From NCBI GenBank assembly GCA_002296185.1, contig DBHM01000027.1, positions 101,225 through 137,051 on the forward strand: a DNA stretch of 35,827 nt. The letters run 5' to 3'. Below are positions 1 through 8,738 of the stretch, piece by piece. Every line of letters begins with the position of its first letter. Position 1 is the first letter of the stretch. Source of the stretch: Alphaproteobacteria bacterium UBA828 (GTDB lineage Bacteria > Pseudomonadota > Alphaproteobacteria > UBA828). The notes beneath the pieces are model-generated. The model was not told where the DNA came from and ran no database searches. It saw only the letters and a program-made list of their open reading frames with translations. Position numbers and translations under genes: made by a program.

Positions 1-69
1 TATTGGCATTTTGTTGATGTTGTATGGTTGTTCCTTTTCATATGGATATATTGGTGGGGCGGCGCTTAA
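1..69 (+). CDS. ctaE: cytochrome c oxidase subunit III, C-terminal end (partial)
   Basis: Only the last 22 codons lie in the window, ending at TAA (67-69). The peptide starts YWHFVDVVW and ends FIWIYWWGGA. It matches the final transmembrane helix of subunit III of aa3-type cytochrome c oxidase, where the HFVDVVW signature is followed by a short aromatic tail. In that family the subunit is an inner-membrane core component next to the catalytic subunit. The surf1 gene directly downstream (oxidase assembly) supports the call. The 5' part is cut off by the window edge. Confidence 0.88.
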   Translation, partial: YWHFVDVVWLFLFIWIYWWGGA

Positions 70-141
70 AATTGCGGCATTTGTGCTAATGTCAGGAAAT
101 ATTAAAGATCTATTTCCCCTATCTTCGGGATTTTTCTACCT

Positions 142-858
142 TTGAAAAGTTCTGATCAAAATTGGCGTAGGGGCTCCAAACGCTGGATTTTATTTATTGC
201 GATACCTGGTATTGCTCTTTTGCTTGCTTTGGGTGCTTGGCAAACATACAGGCTATTCTGGAAAATCGAACTCAATGATTTTAGGTCACAACAGATTATG
301 AGCGAGCCAGTAGCTTTACCTGAGAAATTGGAGCCTTTTTCAGATTGGTATTATCGCCCAGTATTTGTTTTAGGTAGTTTTCAACATGATCAAGAAATGT
401 ATTTAGCTGCTCGATCTTTCAAAAGTAACGTGGGATACCAAATCTTAACTCCTTTTAAAACACTTGATGGAAGGATTGTTATTATAAATCGTGGTTGGGT
501 TCCTGAGGCAAAAAAAGAGGCATCTACAAGAGTTAAAGGCCAGGTAAAGGGCACTATAAGAATCAATGGACTAGTAGTTAAAGGGCAAGAAGATGGTTTT
601 ATGAGGCCAGAAAATGTACCAGAGGAAAAATTTTGGTATTGGATTGACTTACCTGAAATATCAAGATTTCTTGATATTCAGGAACAAAATTTTTTAATAG
701 ATGCTGACAATGCTGAGAATTATGGGGGCTTACCTGTTGGTGGTCAGACTAGAGTGATTTTACGAAATGAACACCTCCAATATGCAATTGTGTGGTATTC
801 TCTGGCTATAGCTCTTGGTGTTATTACTTACATAATACGTAGAAGATCAAAATCATAA
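142..858 (+). CDS. surf1: SURF1 family cytochrome oxidase assembly protein
   Basis: The 238-residue protein has the SURF1 layout: an N-terminal transmembrane helix (about residues 14-40, ending in the GAWQTYRLFWK motif typical of the family), a periplasmic domain with RPVFVLGSF and IINRGWVP motifs, and a C-terminal helix (about 212-232) followed by RRRSKS. SURF1 helps insert or retain heme a in subunit I of the aa3 oxidase. It lies 72 bp after ctaE. The start is uncertain. TTG at 142 gives a normal N-terminus but lacks a good Shine-Dalgarno. The frame is open upstream only to a stop at 103-105, with no ATG or GTG in between. The DUF983 gene often found between ctaE and surf1 is absent. Confidence 0.9.
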   Translation: MKSSDQNWRRGSKRWILFIAIPGIALLLALGAWQTYRLFWKIELNDFRSQQIMSEPVALPEKLEPFSDWYYRPVFVLGSFQHDQEMYLAARSFKSNVGYQILTPFKTLDGRIVIINRGWVPEAKKEASTRVKGQVKGTIRINGLVVKGQEDGFMRPENVPEEKFWYWIDLPEISRFLDIQEQNFLIDADNAENYGGLPVGGQTRVILRNEHLQYAIVWYSLAIALGVITYIIRRRSKS

Positions 859-880
859 TATAATAAACGGAAATAAATAG

Positions 881-2377
881 GTGAAGATTGTGGATTCCTA
901 TTTAAGTCTTGAAAAAATTTTTAGTCGTATCAAACTTCTAGAAGAATCAATAGCAGTCCTTCATTGGGATTGGGCAGTTAAGATGCCGGAGGGCGGGGCT
1001 ACACGACGTGCTCAGCAAATTTCTGAGATAGAGGTCTTAGTTCATGAGCTGCTATGTGATTCAAATACCTCAGAATTTTTAGATGAGGCAGGAAATTGTG
1101 ATCTACTAGATTGGCAAAGGTCTAATCTCAAATTAATGGGTAGAAGGATATCATATGCAAAAGTTTTACCGGGCTCATTAGTTAGGGAATTGTCAGAGCT
1201 AACTGCAACTTGTGAAATTTCCTGGAGGAAGGCAAGAGAAGAAGAAAGGTTTAAAATTTTTGCAGAGTCATTTAAACCGGTTGTTGATAAGGTGAGAGAG
1301 AAGGCGTCAATTTTATCTTCTGCAAAGAAGTGTGATCCCTATGACGCATTAATGGATCAATTCGACCCGGGTGGGAATCAGAAAGATATAGATTTATTAT
1401 TTGATGAACTCAAGAGTTTCTTACCTGATCTACTAAGTGCTGTTCGTGAGCGTCAGAAAAAAAAGTCATATGATTCTATTAAGTTACAGTTGGATGAGGG
1501 ATCACAATACAAATTAGCCGTAAAGATTATGGAAGATATGGGGTTTGATTTCTCTCATGGAAGATTGGATACAAGTCATCATCCGTTTTGTGGGGGTGTA
1601 AGTGATGACGTGCGAATAACCACTAGATTTAATAAAGATGACCTTATGCAAGGACTTATGGCAGTTGTCCATGAAACTGGGCATGCTATATATGAGCGTA
1701 ATCTTCCTCTATCATGGAAAAATCAGCCTATAGGAGATGCTTGCGGCATGGCAGTTCATGAAAGCCAGTCTTTATTATTTGAAATGCAGTTTTGCAGGAG
1801 CATGAAATTTTTTGAATATCTTGAAAAGCATTTATGCGGTATTTTCGGTGCAGAAGAAATAAAGAGATCTGGAGGTTCTGTTGCACTATATAACGCATCA
1901 ACAGAAGTTAAGCCTGGCTTGATCAGGGTCGATGCAGATGAAGTTACATATCCATTCCATATATTCTTACGCTATGACATAGAAAAAAAATTGATGGCTG
2001 GTTCTCTCGAGGTTGATGATCTGCCTTCTGCTTGGAATGAACATATGTATCATTGGCTAGACATTGTGCCTAAGAATCCAAGAGATGGAGTAATGCAGGA
2101 TATTCATTGGGCCACTGGCTCATTTGGTTATTTTCCAAGCTATACTATGGGAGCAATATTGGCAGCGCAAATTTGTGAGTCTATTAAGAGAGATATTCCA
2201 ACATTTAATGAATGTCTTGCTAGTATAGATTTTGAGCCGATAATTGACTGGTTAAAAGAACATGTACATAGTCATGGTTCAAATTATGAACGTTCTAAGC
2301 TTATTGAGATGGCTACAGGTGCGCCTATTCAGGTAGATGCATTCAGGCGCCATTTAGAATCCCGATATTTAACCTAG
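881..2377 (+). CDS. M32 family carboxypeptidase (carboxypeptidase Taq type)
   Basis: The 498-residue protein is full length for metallopeptidase family M32. The zinc motif HETGH is at residues 264-268. It is preceded by the family blocks SHHPF (about 232-236) and DVRITTRF (243-250) and followed by GMAVHESQSLLFE, whose Glu is the expected third zinc ligand. The N-terminal HWD (about 28-30) is also typical. Family members are cytosolic and remove C-terminal residues from peptides, with broad specificity. The start is GTG at 881, with GGAA about 8 nt upstream. The gene follows surf1 by 22 bp and probably shares its transcript. Its physiological substrate cannot be told from the sequence. Confidence 0.93.
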   Translation: MKIVDSYLSLEKIFSRIKLLEESIAVLHWDWAVKMPEGGATRRAQQISEIEVLVHELLCDSNTSEFLDEAGNCDLLDWQRSNLKLMGRRISYAKVLPGSLVRELSELTATCEISWRKAREEERFKIFAESFKPVVDKVREKASILSSAKKCDPYDALMDQFDPGGNQKDIDLLFDELKSFLPDLLSAVRERQKKKSYDSIKLQLDEGSQYKLAVKIMEDMGFDFSHGRLDTSHHPFCGGVSDDVRITTRFNKDDLMQGLMAVVHETGHAIYERNLPLSWKNQPIGDACGMAVHESQSLLFEMQFCRSMKFFEYLEKHLCGIFGAEEIKRSGGSVALYNASTEVKPGLIRVDADEVTYPFHIFLRYDIEKKLMAGSLEVDDLPSAWNEHMYHWLDIVPKNPRDGVMQDIHWATGSFGYFPSYTMGAILAAQICESIKRDIPTFNECLASIDFEPIIDWLKEHVHSHGSNYERSKLIEMATGAPIQVDAFRRHLESRYLT

Positions 2378-2444
2378 TCAATTAACAACTTTGCTAAGTT
2401 ACGTATTGGATAAATTAGAGTTGCGTGAATAAAAAGAGAGTTTT

Positions 2445-3848
2445 ATGGATTACGTAAGTAGCAGAGACGAAAAGCGGGATGTATTTTCCTTTGAGCAAGT
2501 GCTTATGGAAGGCCTTGCTAGAGATGGTGGACTTTATTTGCCTAATAAATTAGTAGGCCCAAAGGATAAAGTATCTTTATTGAAAAATATGAAATATGCT
2601 GAGTTAGCTTCAGAATTAATGTATCCATATGTTCGTCCAAGTATAAGTAAAAAATGTTTACAGGATCTCACAATAAAATCATATTCAAATTTTGCTGATG
2701 AAAAAACAGCTCCACTCATAGAAATTGCACAAGATATTTGGATAATGGAGCTATTTCATGGTCCAACTCTAGCATTTAAAGATTTTGCCCTTCAGCTTGT
2801 AGGTCGCTTGTTTTCAAATATTCTACAAAAGCATAATACTCATATCACAATTTTAGGCGCTACATCTGGCGATACCGGTTCCGCAGCTATTGAGGCATTT
2901 AGAGGTCATAAAAATGTATCAATTTTTATTTTGTATCCTGATGGTCGTATATCCGATGTACAACGCAAACAAATGACAAGTGTCACCGAGAAAAATGTAC
3001 ATAGTATTGCAATAGAAGGAAGTTTTGATGATTGTCAGCATTTAGTTAAGGAACTTTTTAATGATTTAAAGTTCCGTGATGAAATGCAGTTAGGTGCAAT
3101 TAACTCTATAAATTGGGGGAGAATTTTAGCACAGACAGTCTACTATTGGTACGCCGCATTAAAGTTTCCACTAGAAAAAAAAGGAGTATCTTTCTCGGTG
3201 CCTACGGGAAACTTTGGTAATGTATTTGCCGGCTGGGTTGCGGCTAATTGTGGGTTACCAATCGATAATCTGATAGTTGCTACAAATGAAAATGACATTT
3301 TAGCACGATTTTTTAATTCAGGAATATATAAGAAGGATTCTGTTATACCTAGTATTAGTCCAAGTATGGATATCCAGGTCGCAAGTAATTTTGAGCGACT
3401 TTTGTATTACATGCTTGATCTGGAAGCATCACAGGTAAAAAATATGATGCATAGGCTTGGGGAAATAAATGAATTTTCTGTGGATGAATCAAAACGATCA
3501 AAGTGTGCGGATATGTTCATCGGTAAAAGTATTTCCGATGAAGTTACATTAGAAACAATAAAAAAGGTTTACAGTGAATCTGGTATATTAATTGACCCAC
3601 ATACTGCTACTGGTGTAGCTGCGGCAAATCATTTGTGTAGATATGAAGATAAAAAAAGACCTGTAGTATGTCTTGCAACAGCTCATCCGGCTAAGTTTCC
3701 TGAGGCAGTAAAGAAAGCCACTGGTATATGGCCAGATCTTCCGGAAAGAATATCGGATTTGATGGAGCGAAAAGAAAATATTATAAGGCTAACCGCCTCT
3801 ACAAAAGATTTGAAAGCCTACTTAAGAAAAAATAGTAATACAAAATGA
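2445..3848 (+). CDS. thrC: threonine synthase
   Basis: Converts O-phosphohomoserine to threonine with PLP, the last step of threonine synthesis. The 467-residue protein is the long (class II, proteobacterial and fungal) form. The N-terminal motif SRDEKRDVFSFEQVLMEGLA is followed by ARDGGLYLP, and the PLP lysine is K112 in PTLAFKDFAL. The phosphate-binding region GATSGDTGSAA and the PTGNFGNVFAGW block are present. The ATG at 2445 has a GAGAG Shine-Dalgarno. The partner homoserine kinase thrB is about 5 kb away on the other strand. The M16 peptidase gene follows after 25 bp, an order common in Alphaproteobacteria. Confidence 0.96.
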   Translation: MDYVSSRDEKRDVFSFEQVLMEGLARDGGLYLPNKLVGPKDKVSLLKNMKYAELASELMYPYVRPSISKKCLQDLTIKSYSNFADEKTAPLIEIAQDIWIMELFHGPTLAFKDFALQLVGRLFSNILQKHNTHITILGATSGDTGSAAIEAFRGHKNVSIFILYPDGRISDVQRKQMTSVTEKNVHSIAIEGSFDDCQHLVKELFNDLKFRDEMQLGAINSINWGRILAQTVYYWYAALKFPLEKKGVSFSVPTGNFGNVFAGWVAANCGLPIDNLIVATNENDILARFFNSGIYKKDSVIPSISPSMDIQVASNFERLLYYMLDLEASQVKNMMHRLGEINEFSVDESKRSKCADMFIGKSISDEVTLETIKKVYSESGILIDPHTATGVAAANHLCRYEDKKRPVVCLATAHPAKFPEAVKKATGIWPDLPERISDLMERKENIIRLTASTKDLKAYLRKNSNTK

Positions 3849-3873
3849 ATAAAATTTTTTAAAGTGATTTTTT

Positions 3874-5133
3874 ATGACTAAAGCTAGAATTACCACGCTA
3901 AAGAATGGCCTTAGAGTTGTTAGTGAGAAAATGGAAGGTATTGAAACTACCTCTGTTGGTATTTGGGTTGATGTGGGGTCAAGAGATGAAAACAAAAATA
4001 ACAATGGTGTTTCTCATCTTTTAGAACATATGGCCTTTAAAGGTACTAAGAAAAGAAGTGCTCGTGCCATTGCAGAGGAAATTGAAGCAGTGGGTGGTCA
4101 TTTAAATGCTTATACTTCAAGAGAACATACTGCTTACTATGCAAAGGTTATGAGTGGAGATCTTTCTTTGGCCCTTGATATGCTCTCAGATATTTTAATT
4201 AATAGTACTTTTGAAGAGGCAGAACTAGAAAGAGAAAGATCTGTTATTCTGCAAGAGATTGCTCAAGCTCAGGATACTCCTGATGATCAGGTTTTTGACT
4301 TCTTTCAGGAGGTAGCATACCCCGACCAAGCTCTAGGGCGATGTATTCTCGGGCAATCTGATCAAGTCGAATCATACACTCGTAGAGACTTAATGAGTTA
4401 TATGGACGAAAAGTATTCGCCTCATCGAATGGTTATTTCTGCTGCAGGTTGCGTTGAACACGAGAGGTTGGTTGATCTAGCGCACAATAAATTTGGAGAT
4501 TTAAAAAAAGGAGCCGATAAGAATAGAGATAGAGCGAAATACAAAGGGGGAGAAAAAATCATTCAACGTGATCTCGAGCAAGTCCATTTTATCTTTGGGT
4601 TTGATGGACTGGCTTTCAATGATAAGGGATTTTATTCCTTACAAGCTTTATCGACTTTACTCGGTGGAGGTATGTCTTCGAGGCTTTTCCAAGAAGTGCG
4701 TGAAAAGCGAGGCCTTGCATATTCAGTTTTTACATTTACGTCTGCATATGTAGATGGTGGAACATTTGGAATATATGTTGGTACTGGAAAAAATAATCTA
4801 TCAGAGCTAATACCTATATTATCAGATCAATTAAATGGATGCCACATAGATATTGAACAGAAAGAGTTAGATAGAGCCAGGGCACAGTTAAAAGCAGGTA
4901 TATTAATGTCTCTGGAATCTACCTTTTCACGTTGTGAGAGGCTGGCTAGGCACCTTCTAATTTTTGGTAGACCGATACCTGTTCAAGAGTTGTTAAGTAA
5001 TCTTAACGCTACAAGTGTTAAGGACATTCAAGATATCGCAAAAGATGTAATGAAAAAAAACCCTCCATCTGTAGCGGTCCTTGGACCTGCAACTAATGAA
5101 GAAGTGCTAGATCCGTTGCGAAGGAACTTTTAA
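3874..5133 (+). CDS. M16 family zinc metallopeptidase (processing peptidase-like)
   Basis: The 419-residue protein has the inverted zinc motif HLLEH (residues 48-52) within SHLLEHMAFKGT. The downstream glutamates lie in ELERERSVILQEI (about 117-129). The C-terminal half carries the inactive-repeat signature GGGMSSRLFQEVREKRGLAYS. This is the PqqL/mitochondrial processing peptidase-beta-like subgroup that usually sits after thrC in Alphaproteobacteria. No signal peptide is evident, so it is probably cytosolic. The substrate is unknown. Members of this family act as pairs or fused halves; this is a single-length subunit, so it may homodimerise. Confidence 0.92.
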   Translation: MTKARITTLKNGLRVVSEKMEGIETTSVGIWVDVGSRDENKNNNGVSHLLEHMAFKGTKKRSARAIAEEIEAVGGHLNAYTSREHTAYYAKVMSGDLSLALDMLSDILINSTFEEAELERERSVILQEIAQAQDTPDDQVFDFFQEVAYPDQALGRCILGQSDQVESYTRRDLMSYMDEKYSPHRMVISAAGCVEHERLVDLAHNKFGDLKKGADKNRDRAKYKGGEKIIQRDLEQVHFIFGFDGLAFNDKGFYSLQALSTLLGGGMSSRLFQEVREKRGLAYSVFTFTSAYVDGGTFGIYVGTGKNNLSELIPILSDQLNGCHIDIEQKELDRARAQLKAGILMSLESTFSRCERLARHLLIFGRPIPVQELLSNLNATSVKDIQDIAKDVMKKNPPSVAVLGPATNEEVLDPLRRNF

Positions 5134-5214
5134 ATAGCATTTTATAGAATCAATATTAGTTTATTTCTTAATATATCTTAGCTTATTTCTGATTAAAGAA
5201 AGAAAACAAGGAAG

Positions 5215-5817
5215 ATGGAATTTCTAAGAAATAAAAATATAGAGGGATCTAGGCACTATTTTCATGGTCCTAACTTATTTCTCCGTCATCCAAGGCCTGG
5301 TGACTGGCGTGAATGGTCGGAGTTAAGAAAAATTTCTAGGGAATTTCTAGTGCCATGGGAACCTACTTGGGATCAGGATGCACTTTCTAGGAGAAGATTT
5401 CGTAGGAGATTGAACGTAGAGTTAAGAGGTATAGAGAATACAAAAATTTATCCATTTTTTTTATTTCGGAATTCAGATAAGCAGTTATTAGGAGGAGTAA
5501 CATTAGGAAATATTCAGCTTGGTTCATCTATGTCAGGCAGTCTGGGGTATTGGATTGGCAAGCCCTATGCCCGAAATGGGTATATGTTTGAAGCATTAAG
5601 TTGTCTGGTTTCATATGCTTTCGAGGTCTTAGCTTTGCATAGATTAGAAGCTTTCTGTTTGCCAAATAACATAGCTAGTCAAAAACTATTAGAAAAAATA
5701 GGATTTAGAAAAGAGGGTAGAGTAGCAGACTTACTAAGAATAAATAGTCAGTGGGAAGATCACTTTATTTATAATCTTTTAGAAAGAGATTGGCAAAAGC
5801 CAGAGTGGATAAGGTAA
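5215..5817 (+). CDS. GNAT family N-acetyltransferase (RimJ/RimL-like)
   Basis: The 200-residue GNAT protein has the RimJ/RimL N-terminus (LFLRHPRPGDWREWSELR, then EFLVPWEPTW). The acetyl-CoA binding region is GYWIGKPYARNGYMFEAL (about residues 121-138), followed by LHRLEAFCLPNNIASQKLLEKIGF, the usual motif B. Relatives acetylate protein N-termini such as ribosomal proteins, but the target here is unknown. The position after thrC and the M16 peptidase gene matches alphaproteobacterial synteny. An AAGGAAG lies almost against the ATG at 5215. No other in-frame start fits better. Confidence 0.88.
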   Translation: MEFLRNKNIEGSRHYFHGPNLFLRHPRPGDWREWSELRKISREFLVPWEPTWDQDALSRRRFRRRLNVELRGIENTKIYPFFLFRNSDKQLLGGVTLGNIQLGSSMSGSLGYWIGKPYARNGYMFEALSCLVSYAFEVLALHRLEAFCLPNNIASQKLLEKIGFRKEGRVADLLRINSQWEDHFIYNLLERDWQKPEWIR

Positions 5818-5858
5818 TATTTTTGTTTCATTAGGTTGGGGTATTTAGATAGCTTTAA

Positions 5859-6425
5859 CTATGCATGACCAAGATCAGATGATATTTGTTCAATATTTAT
5901 TCCAATACGCTTAGCTGAGAATTCCCATTTATCACTGTTGTTAGTATTAAACACCAATTCTGTATCTGCAGGTGCTATTAACCAACCATTATTTTTAATT
6001 TCCTCATCAAGCTGTCCTTTTTCCCAGCCAGCGTAACCAAGTGCAAGTATGCTTTTAGATGGACCTTCTCCATTAGCGATTGAATTAATTACTTCTATTG
6101 TCTCTGTTAAAGCAAAACCATTTCCAACAAGTAATGTGGACTCGTTCATGTAATCAGTGGAATGAAGGACAAAGCCCCTAGAGGTTTCTAAAGGACCACC
6201 AAAATAAACACCAATATTATTGTTTTTGTTTGAGTTAGTAATCTCAATCTGTTGGAGAAGTTGATCAAAATCAATACTATCAGCTGGCTTATTAATAACT
6301 ATACCCATAGCTCCATCTTGTGTGTGGGAACATATATATATAACAGACTTTGAAAAACGTGGGTCTGGCATTTGTGGCATCGCTATTAAAAGCTGGCCTT
6401 CAAGTGAGTTGTCTTCTGAATTCAT
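5859..6425 (-). CDS. yqgE: YqgE/AlgH family protein (UPF0301)
   Basis: The 188-residue protein has the family signature near its N-terminus: GQLLIAMPQMPDPRFSKSVI, then DGAMGIVINKP. Further on are the FGGPL block, and ALGYAGWEKGQLDEEI followed by NGWLIAP. The biochemical function of the family is not established. AlgH in Pseudomonas was linked to alginate regulation, which does not define a role here. It is convergent with the GNAT gene (41 bp gap) and divergent from the peroxiredoxin gene. In many Alphaproteobacteria yqgE sits beside a peroxiredoxin, as here. Confidence 0.93.
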   Translation of the reverse strand: MNSEDNSLEGQLLIAMPQMPDPRFSKSVIYICSHTQDGAMGIVINKPADSIDFDQLLQQIEITNSNKNNNIGVYFGGPLETSRGFVLHSTDYMNESTLLVGNGFALTETIEVINSIANGEGPSKSILALGYAGWEKGQLDEEIKNNGWLIAPADTELVFNTNNSDKWEFSAKRIGINIEQISSDLGHA

Positions 6426-6634
6426 AACTATTATAGATTTATCTAATTTCCTTAGAATTTCTTTTTATTCGTCCACAGGAGTCTAAAAAATACCGATAAA
6501 TCGCCTATTTTCAATACTATTTGTTATATTTGATCTTATAGTTAAATTTCTAGTAACTAAATGTATAAATGTTGAGTTATATTATTTTTTTAGAAAAATC
6601 ACTTAATATATAATTCTATTCATGGAGGTTTGTA
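6426..6634. promoter_or_regulatory. divergent intergenic region between yqgE and the peroxiredoxin gene
   Basis: This 209-bp AT-rich spacer must hold promoters for both directions. On the plus strand a perfect TATAAT lies at 6609-6614. It could serve as a -10 box for the peroxiredoxin, giving a very short leader before GGAGG (about 6624-6628) and the ATG at 6635. No convincing -35 box sits 17 bp upstream, where there is only a T run. One GAGTC (CcrM-type GANTC) site lies near 6477. I found no clear OxyR-type site. Confidence 0.4.
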
Positions 6635-7120
6635 ATGACAATTAGTGTGGGAGACAGTGTCCCATCAACGATCTTTAAAAAGCTTGGTTCGGATGGGATC
6701 CAGGACGTTCCAGCTGAGGATTACTGTAGGGGGCGTAGAGTGGTCCTTTTTGCGGTCCCGGGTGCATTTACACCTACTTGTTCAGCGCAGCATTTACCAA
6801 GTTATTTAAGCAATGCTGAGGCTTTACGTGGTAAGGGTATCGATGCAATAGCTTGTGTTTCAGTAAACGATCCATTCGTCATGCAGGCGTGGGGAGAATC
6901 TCAAGGTGTCAATGATACTATAGACCTTCTTTCAGATGGGAATGGTGATTTTGCTCGTGCTACTGGACTTACCCTTGATGGAACGGGTTTTGGTCTTGGA
7001 GAAAGGACAACTAGATTTTCAATGCTAATTGAAGATTGTAAGATTACTCAGTTGAATGTTGAAGAGAACCCGGGTGAACTTAATATTTCTAGTGCTGAAC
7101 ATTTATTAGAGAGTATGTAG
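6635..7120 (+). CDS. peroxiredoxin (Prx5/AhpE-like, TSA-redoxin type)
   Basis: The 161-residue protein reduces hydroperoxides through a peroxidatic cysteine, C49, in the motif PGAFTPTCSAQHLPSY. This is diagnostic for the Prx5 group. Further family blocks are CVSVNDPFVMQAWG, and LSDGNGDFARATGL followed by GERTTRFSMLIEDCKI. A second cysteine in the ACVSVND block (about residue 76) and one near residue 127 are present, but which acts in resolution is not clear. In this family reduction is usually by glutaredoxin/glutathione or thioredoxin. There is no signal peptide, so it is cytosolic. The Shine-Dalgarno GGAGG sits 6-7 nt before the ATG. It is divergent from yqgE. Confidence 0.93.
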   Translation: MTISVGDSVPSTIFKKLGSDGIQDVPAEDYCRGRRVVLFAVPGAFTPTCSAQHLPSYLSNAEALRGKGIDAIACVSVNDPFVMQAWGESQGVNDTIDLLSDGNGDFARATGLTLDGTGFGLGERTTRFSMLIEDCKITQLNVEENPGELNISSAEHLLESM

Positions 7121-7143
7121 TTATATACTCACCAAGAATTTAG

Positions 7144-7171
7144 GGATGGGGCCAATAATCTGGCCTCATCC
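7144..7171. terminator. strong hairpin between convergent peroxiredoxin and rnhA genes
   Basis: A 10-bp stem GGATGGGGCC / GGCCTCATCC (one G-T wobble) closes an 8-nt loop, 24 bp after the peroxiredoxin stop. No T-tract follows on either strand, so it is not a textbook intrinsic terminator. As it stands between two convergent genes it may end or protect both transcripts. Confidence 0.55.
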
Positions 7172-7234
7172 ATTATTAGTAATTTAAGATAGTATCTAGA
7201 AAAATTTTCTCATTAGGAATGATCCTTATATAGT

Positions 7235-7699
7235 CTAGTTCTCTAAATTATCTATGGCATGGCGGGCTAATTCATCAACTTCCTCATTCCCTTGATTTCC
7301 TGCATGCCCTTTAACCCAATTCCAGCTTACTTCGTGATTCTCCAGGGCTGCTTCTAACGCTTTCCATAAATCTATGTTTTTAACAGGTTTTCGCGCTGAA
7401 GTTTTCCAGTTATTTTCCTTCCACTTTTTTATCCAAGAGGTAATTCCATCGCGGACATAACGGCTATCCGTATATAGTTCGACAAGACTCGGCTGAGTAA
7501 GGGCTTCTAGGCCTTTGATTGCAGCCATTAACTCCATGCGGTTATTAGTTGTGTTGTTCTCTCCTCCAGATAAATTTTTTATGCGGCCATTATATTCAAG
7601 TATAGCTCCCCAACCTCCAGGTCCTGGGTTTCCTCTACAGGCTCCATCTGTATAAATTATAACAATGGGGCGAATTGAATTCTGTGTTTTATTTCTCAT
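7235..7699 (-). CDS. rnhA: ribonuclease HI
   Basis: The 154-residue type 1 RNase H degrades RNA in RNA:DNA hybrids. The DEDD catalytic set is visible: D18 in IIYTDGACRGNPGPGGWGA, E56 in NNRMELMAAIKGLEAL, D78 in LYTDSRYVRDGI, and D142 in NEEVDELARHA, plus H132 in WVKGHAGNQGN. The ATG overlaps the thrB stop by 4 bp, so it is translationally coupled to thrB. The window also encodes the type 2 enzyme RnhB. Confidence 0.97.
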   Translation of the reverse strand: MRNKTQNSIRPIVIIYTDGACRGNPGPGGWGAILEYNGRIKNLSGGENNTTNNRMELMAAIKGLEALTQPSLVELYTDSRYVRDGITSWIKKWKENNWKTSARKPVKNIDLWKALEAALENHEVSWNWVKGHAGNQGNEEVDELARHAIDNLEN

Positions 7700-8658
7700 T
7701 CGATTCCAAAAAATGATGGGTCTTCAATATCTTGAAGAAGTTTAAGCCTTGCTACATATTCATTTGGGTCCTTTGGTTTAACTAGAGCTCCTTCAACACT
7801 ATTTAGCCAGTCAAATAGGCGTGTCGTCAAAAATCGGAATGAAGCAGCCCGAGTTAAAATTGGTAGCGCAGAGATTTCAATTTTTTTTAAGGGTCTTTCG
7901 GATATGTACCCTTGGGTAAGCATGCGTGCTTTGTCCGGATTGAATCTACAATCATTTTCAAAGCACCAAGCATTGATGCATATCCCTAGATCATAGGCTA
8001 GGAAATCATTACAAGCGAAATAGAAATCTATAATGCCCGTAAGTCTATCATTCTCAAAGAATACATTATCCGGGAAAAGATCGGCGTGAATTATTCCAGT
8101 AGGCAGATTTTTTGGCCAGTTATTACAAAGGTATTCAAGCTCAATGTGTATTAGGTCAGATAATCCAGGGGTTATTTCATCAGCGCGAGGCAAGCATTTA
8201 TTGAAAAGATTTATACATTTATCAAGAGACAATGAATTTTTTCTCTCTTTTTTATACTTACTGCCTGCTATATGTAGTTTAGCTAAAGCTGACCCAACTG
8301 CATTACAGTGCATTACCTTTGGATTATTTAGCGATATTCCATTTAGAAAGCTTGTTATGGCAGCTGGTTTTTCACATAGAGATCTGAGAACTTCGCCATT
8401 GTTCCCGTGTATGGGTGTTGGACACTGAACTCCGTTGTTAGCAAGGTTTTCCATTAGTCCAAGAAAAAAAGGTAGATCAGTTTCTGTGACTCTTTTTTCG
8501 TAAAGAGTAAGTATATAAGGACCTTTATTAGTAAACATAAGGTAATTAGAGTTTTCTACACCCTCGGCTATTCCCTTAAAGCTTATTAGTCGGCCAATAT
8601 CGTAGCCTTCTAAGAAACTTGAAAGTGCTGCGTCGGAGACCTCTGTATATACTGCCAT
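7696..8658 (-). CDS. thrB: homoserine kinase, APH-fold type (ThrB)
   Basis: The 320-residue protein belongs to the alphaproteobacterial ThrB family with an aminoglycoside-phosphotransferase fold, not the GHMP kinase type. It phosphorylates homoserine using ATP, one step before thrC. Visible motifs are the N-terminal FKGIAEGVENSNYL, the catalytic loop GIIHADLFPDNVFF with H191, D193 and N198, and the metal-binding aspartate D211 in GIIDFYFACNDFLAYDLGI. AGGAAG lies just before the ATG. The coupled rnhA downstream is the usual alphaproteobacterial arrangement. There is no obvious terminator between atpF and thrB, so readthrough from the ATP synthase operon is possible. Confidence 0.95.
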   Translation of the reverse strand: MAVYTEVSDAALSSFLEGYDIGRLISFKGIAEGVENSNYLMFTNKGPYILTLYEKRVTETDLPFFLGLMENLANNGVQCPTPIHGNNGEVLRSLCEKPAAITSFLNGISLNNPKVMHCNAVGSALAKLHIAGSKYKKERKNSLSLDKCINLFNKCLPRADEITPGLSDLIHIELEYLCNNWPKNLPTGIIHADLFPDNVFFENDRLTGIIDFYFACNDFLAYDLGICINAWCFENDCRFNPDKARMLTQGYISERPLKKIEISALPILTRAASFRFLTTRLFDWLNSVEGALVKPKDPNEYVARLKLLQDIEDPSFFGIE

Positions 8659-8738
8659 GGCTTCCTAGGGGTCGAATTTACTGACTGTTCCAAAGGGGAT
8701 ATTATGCTAGTCAAACAAAATAGTTAACTCTTTTTGGG

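Noticed and set aside
8144..8428. Open frame of 94 codons on the plus strand
   Set aside because: Antisense to thrB; no homology signature or start signal.
8690..8738. Possible separate promoter for thrB downstream of atpF
   Set aside because: On the minus strand a TTGACT occurs, but no -10 lies at 16-18 bp, so I cannot support a promoter.
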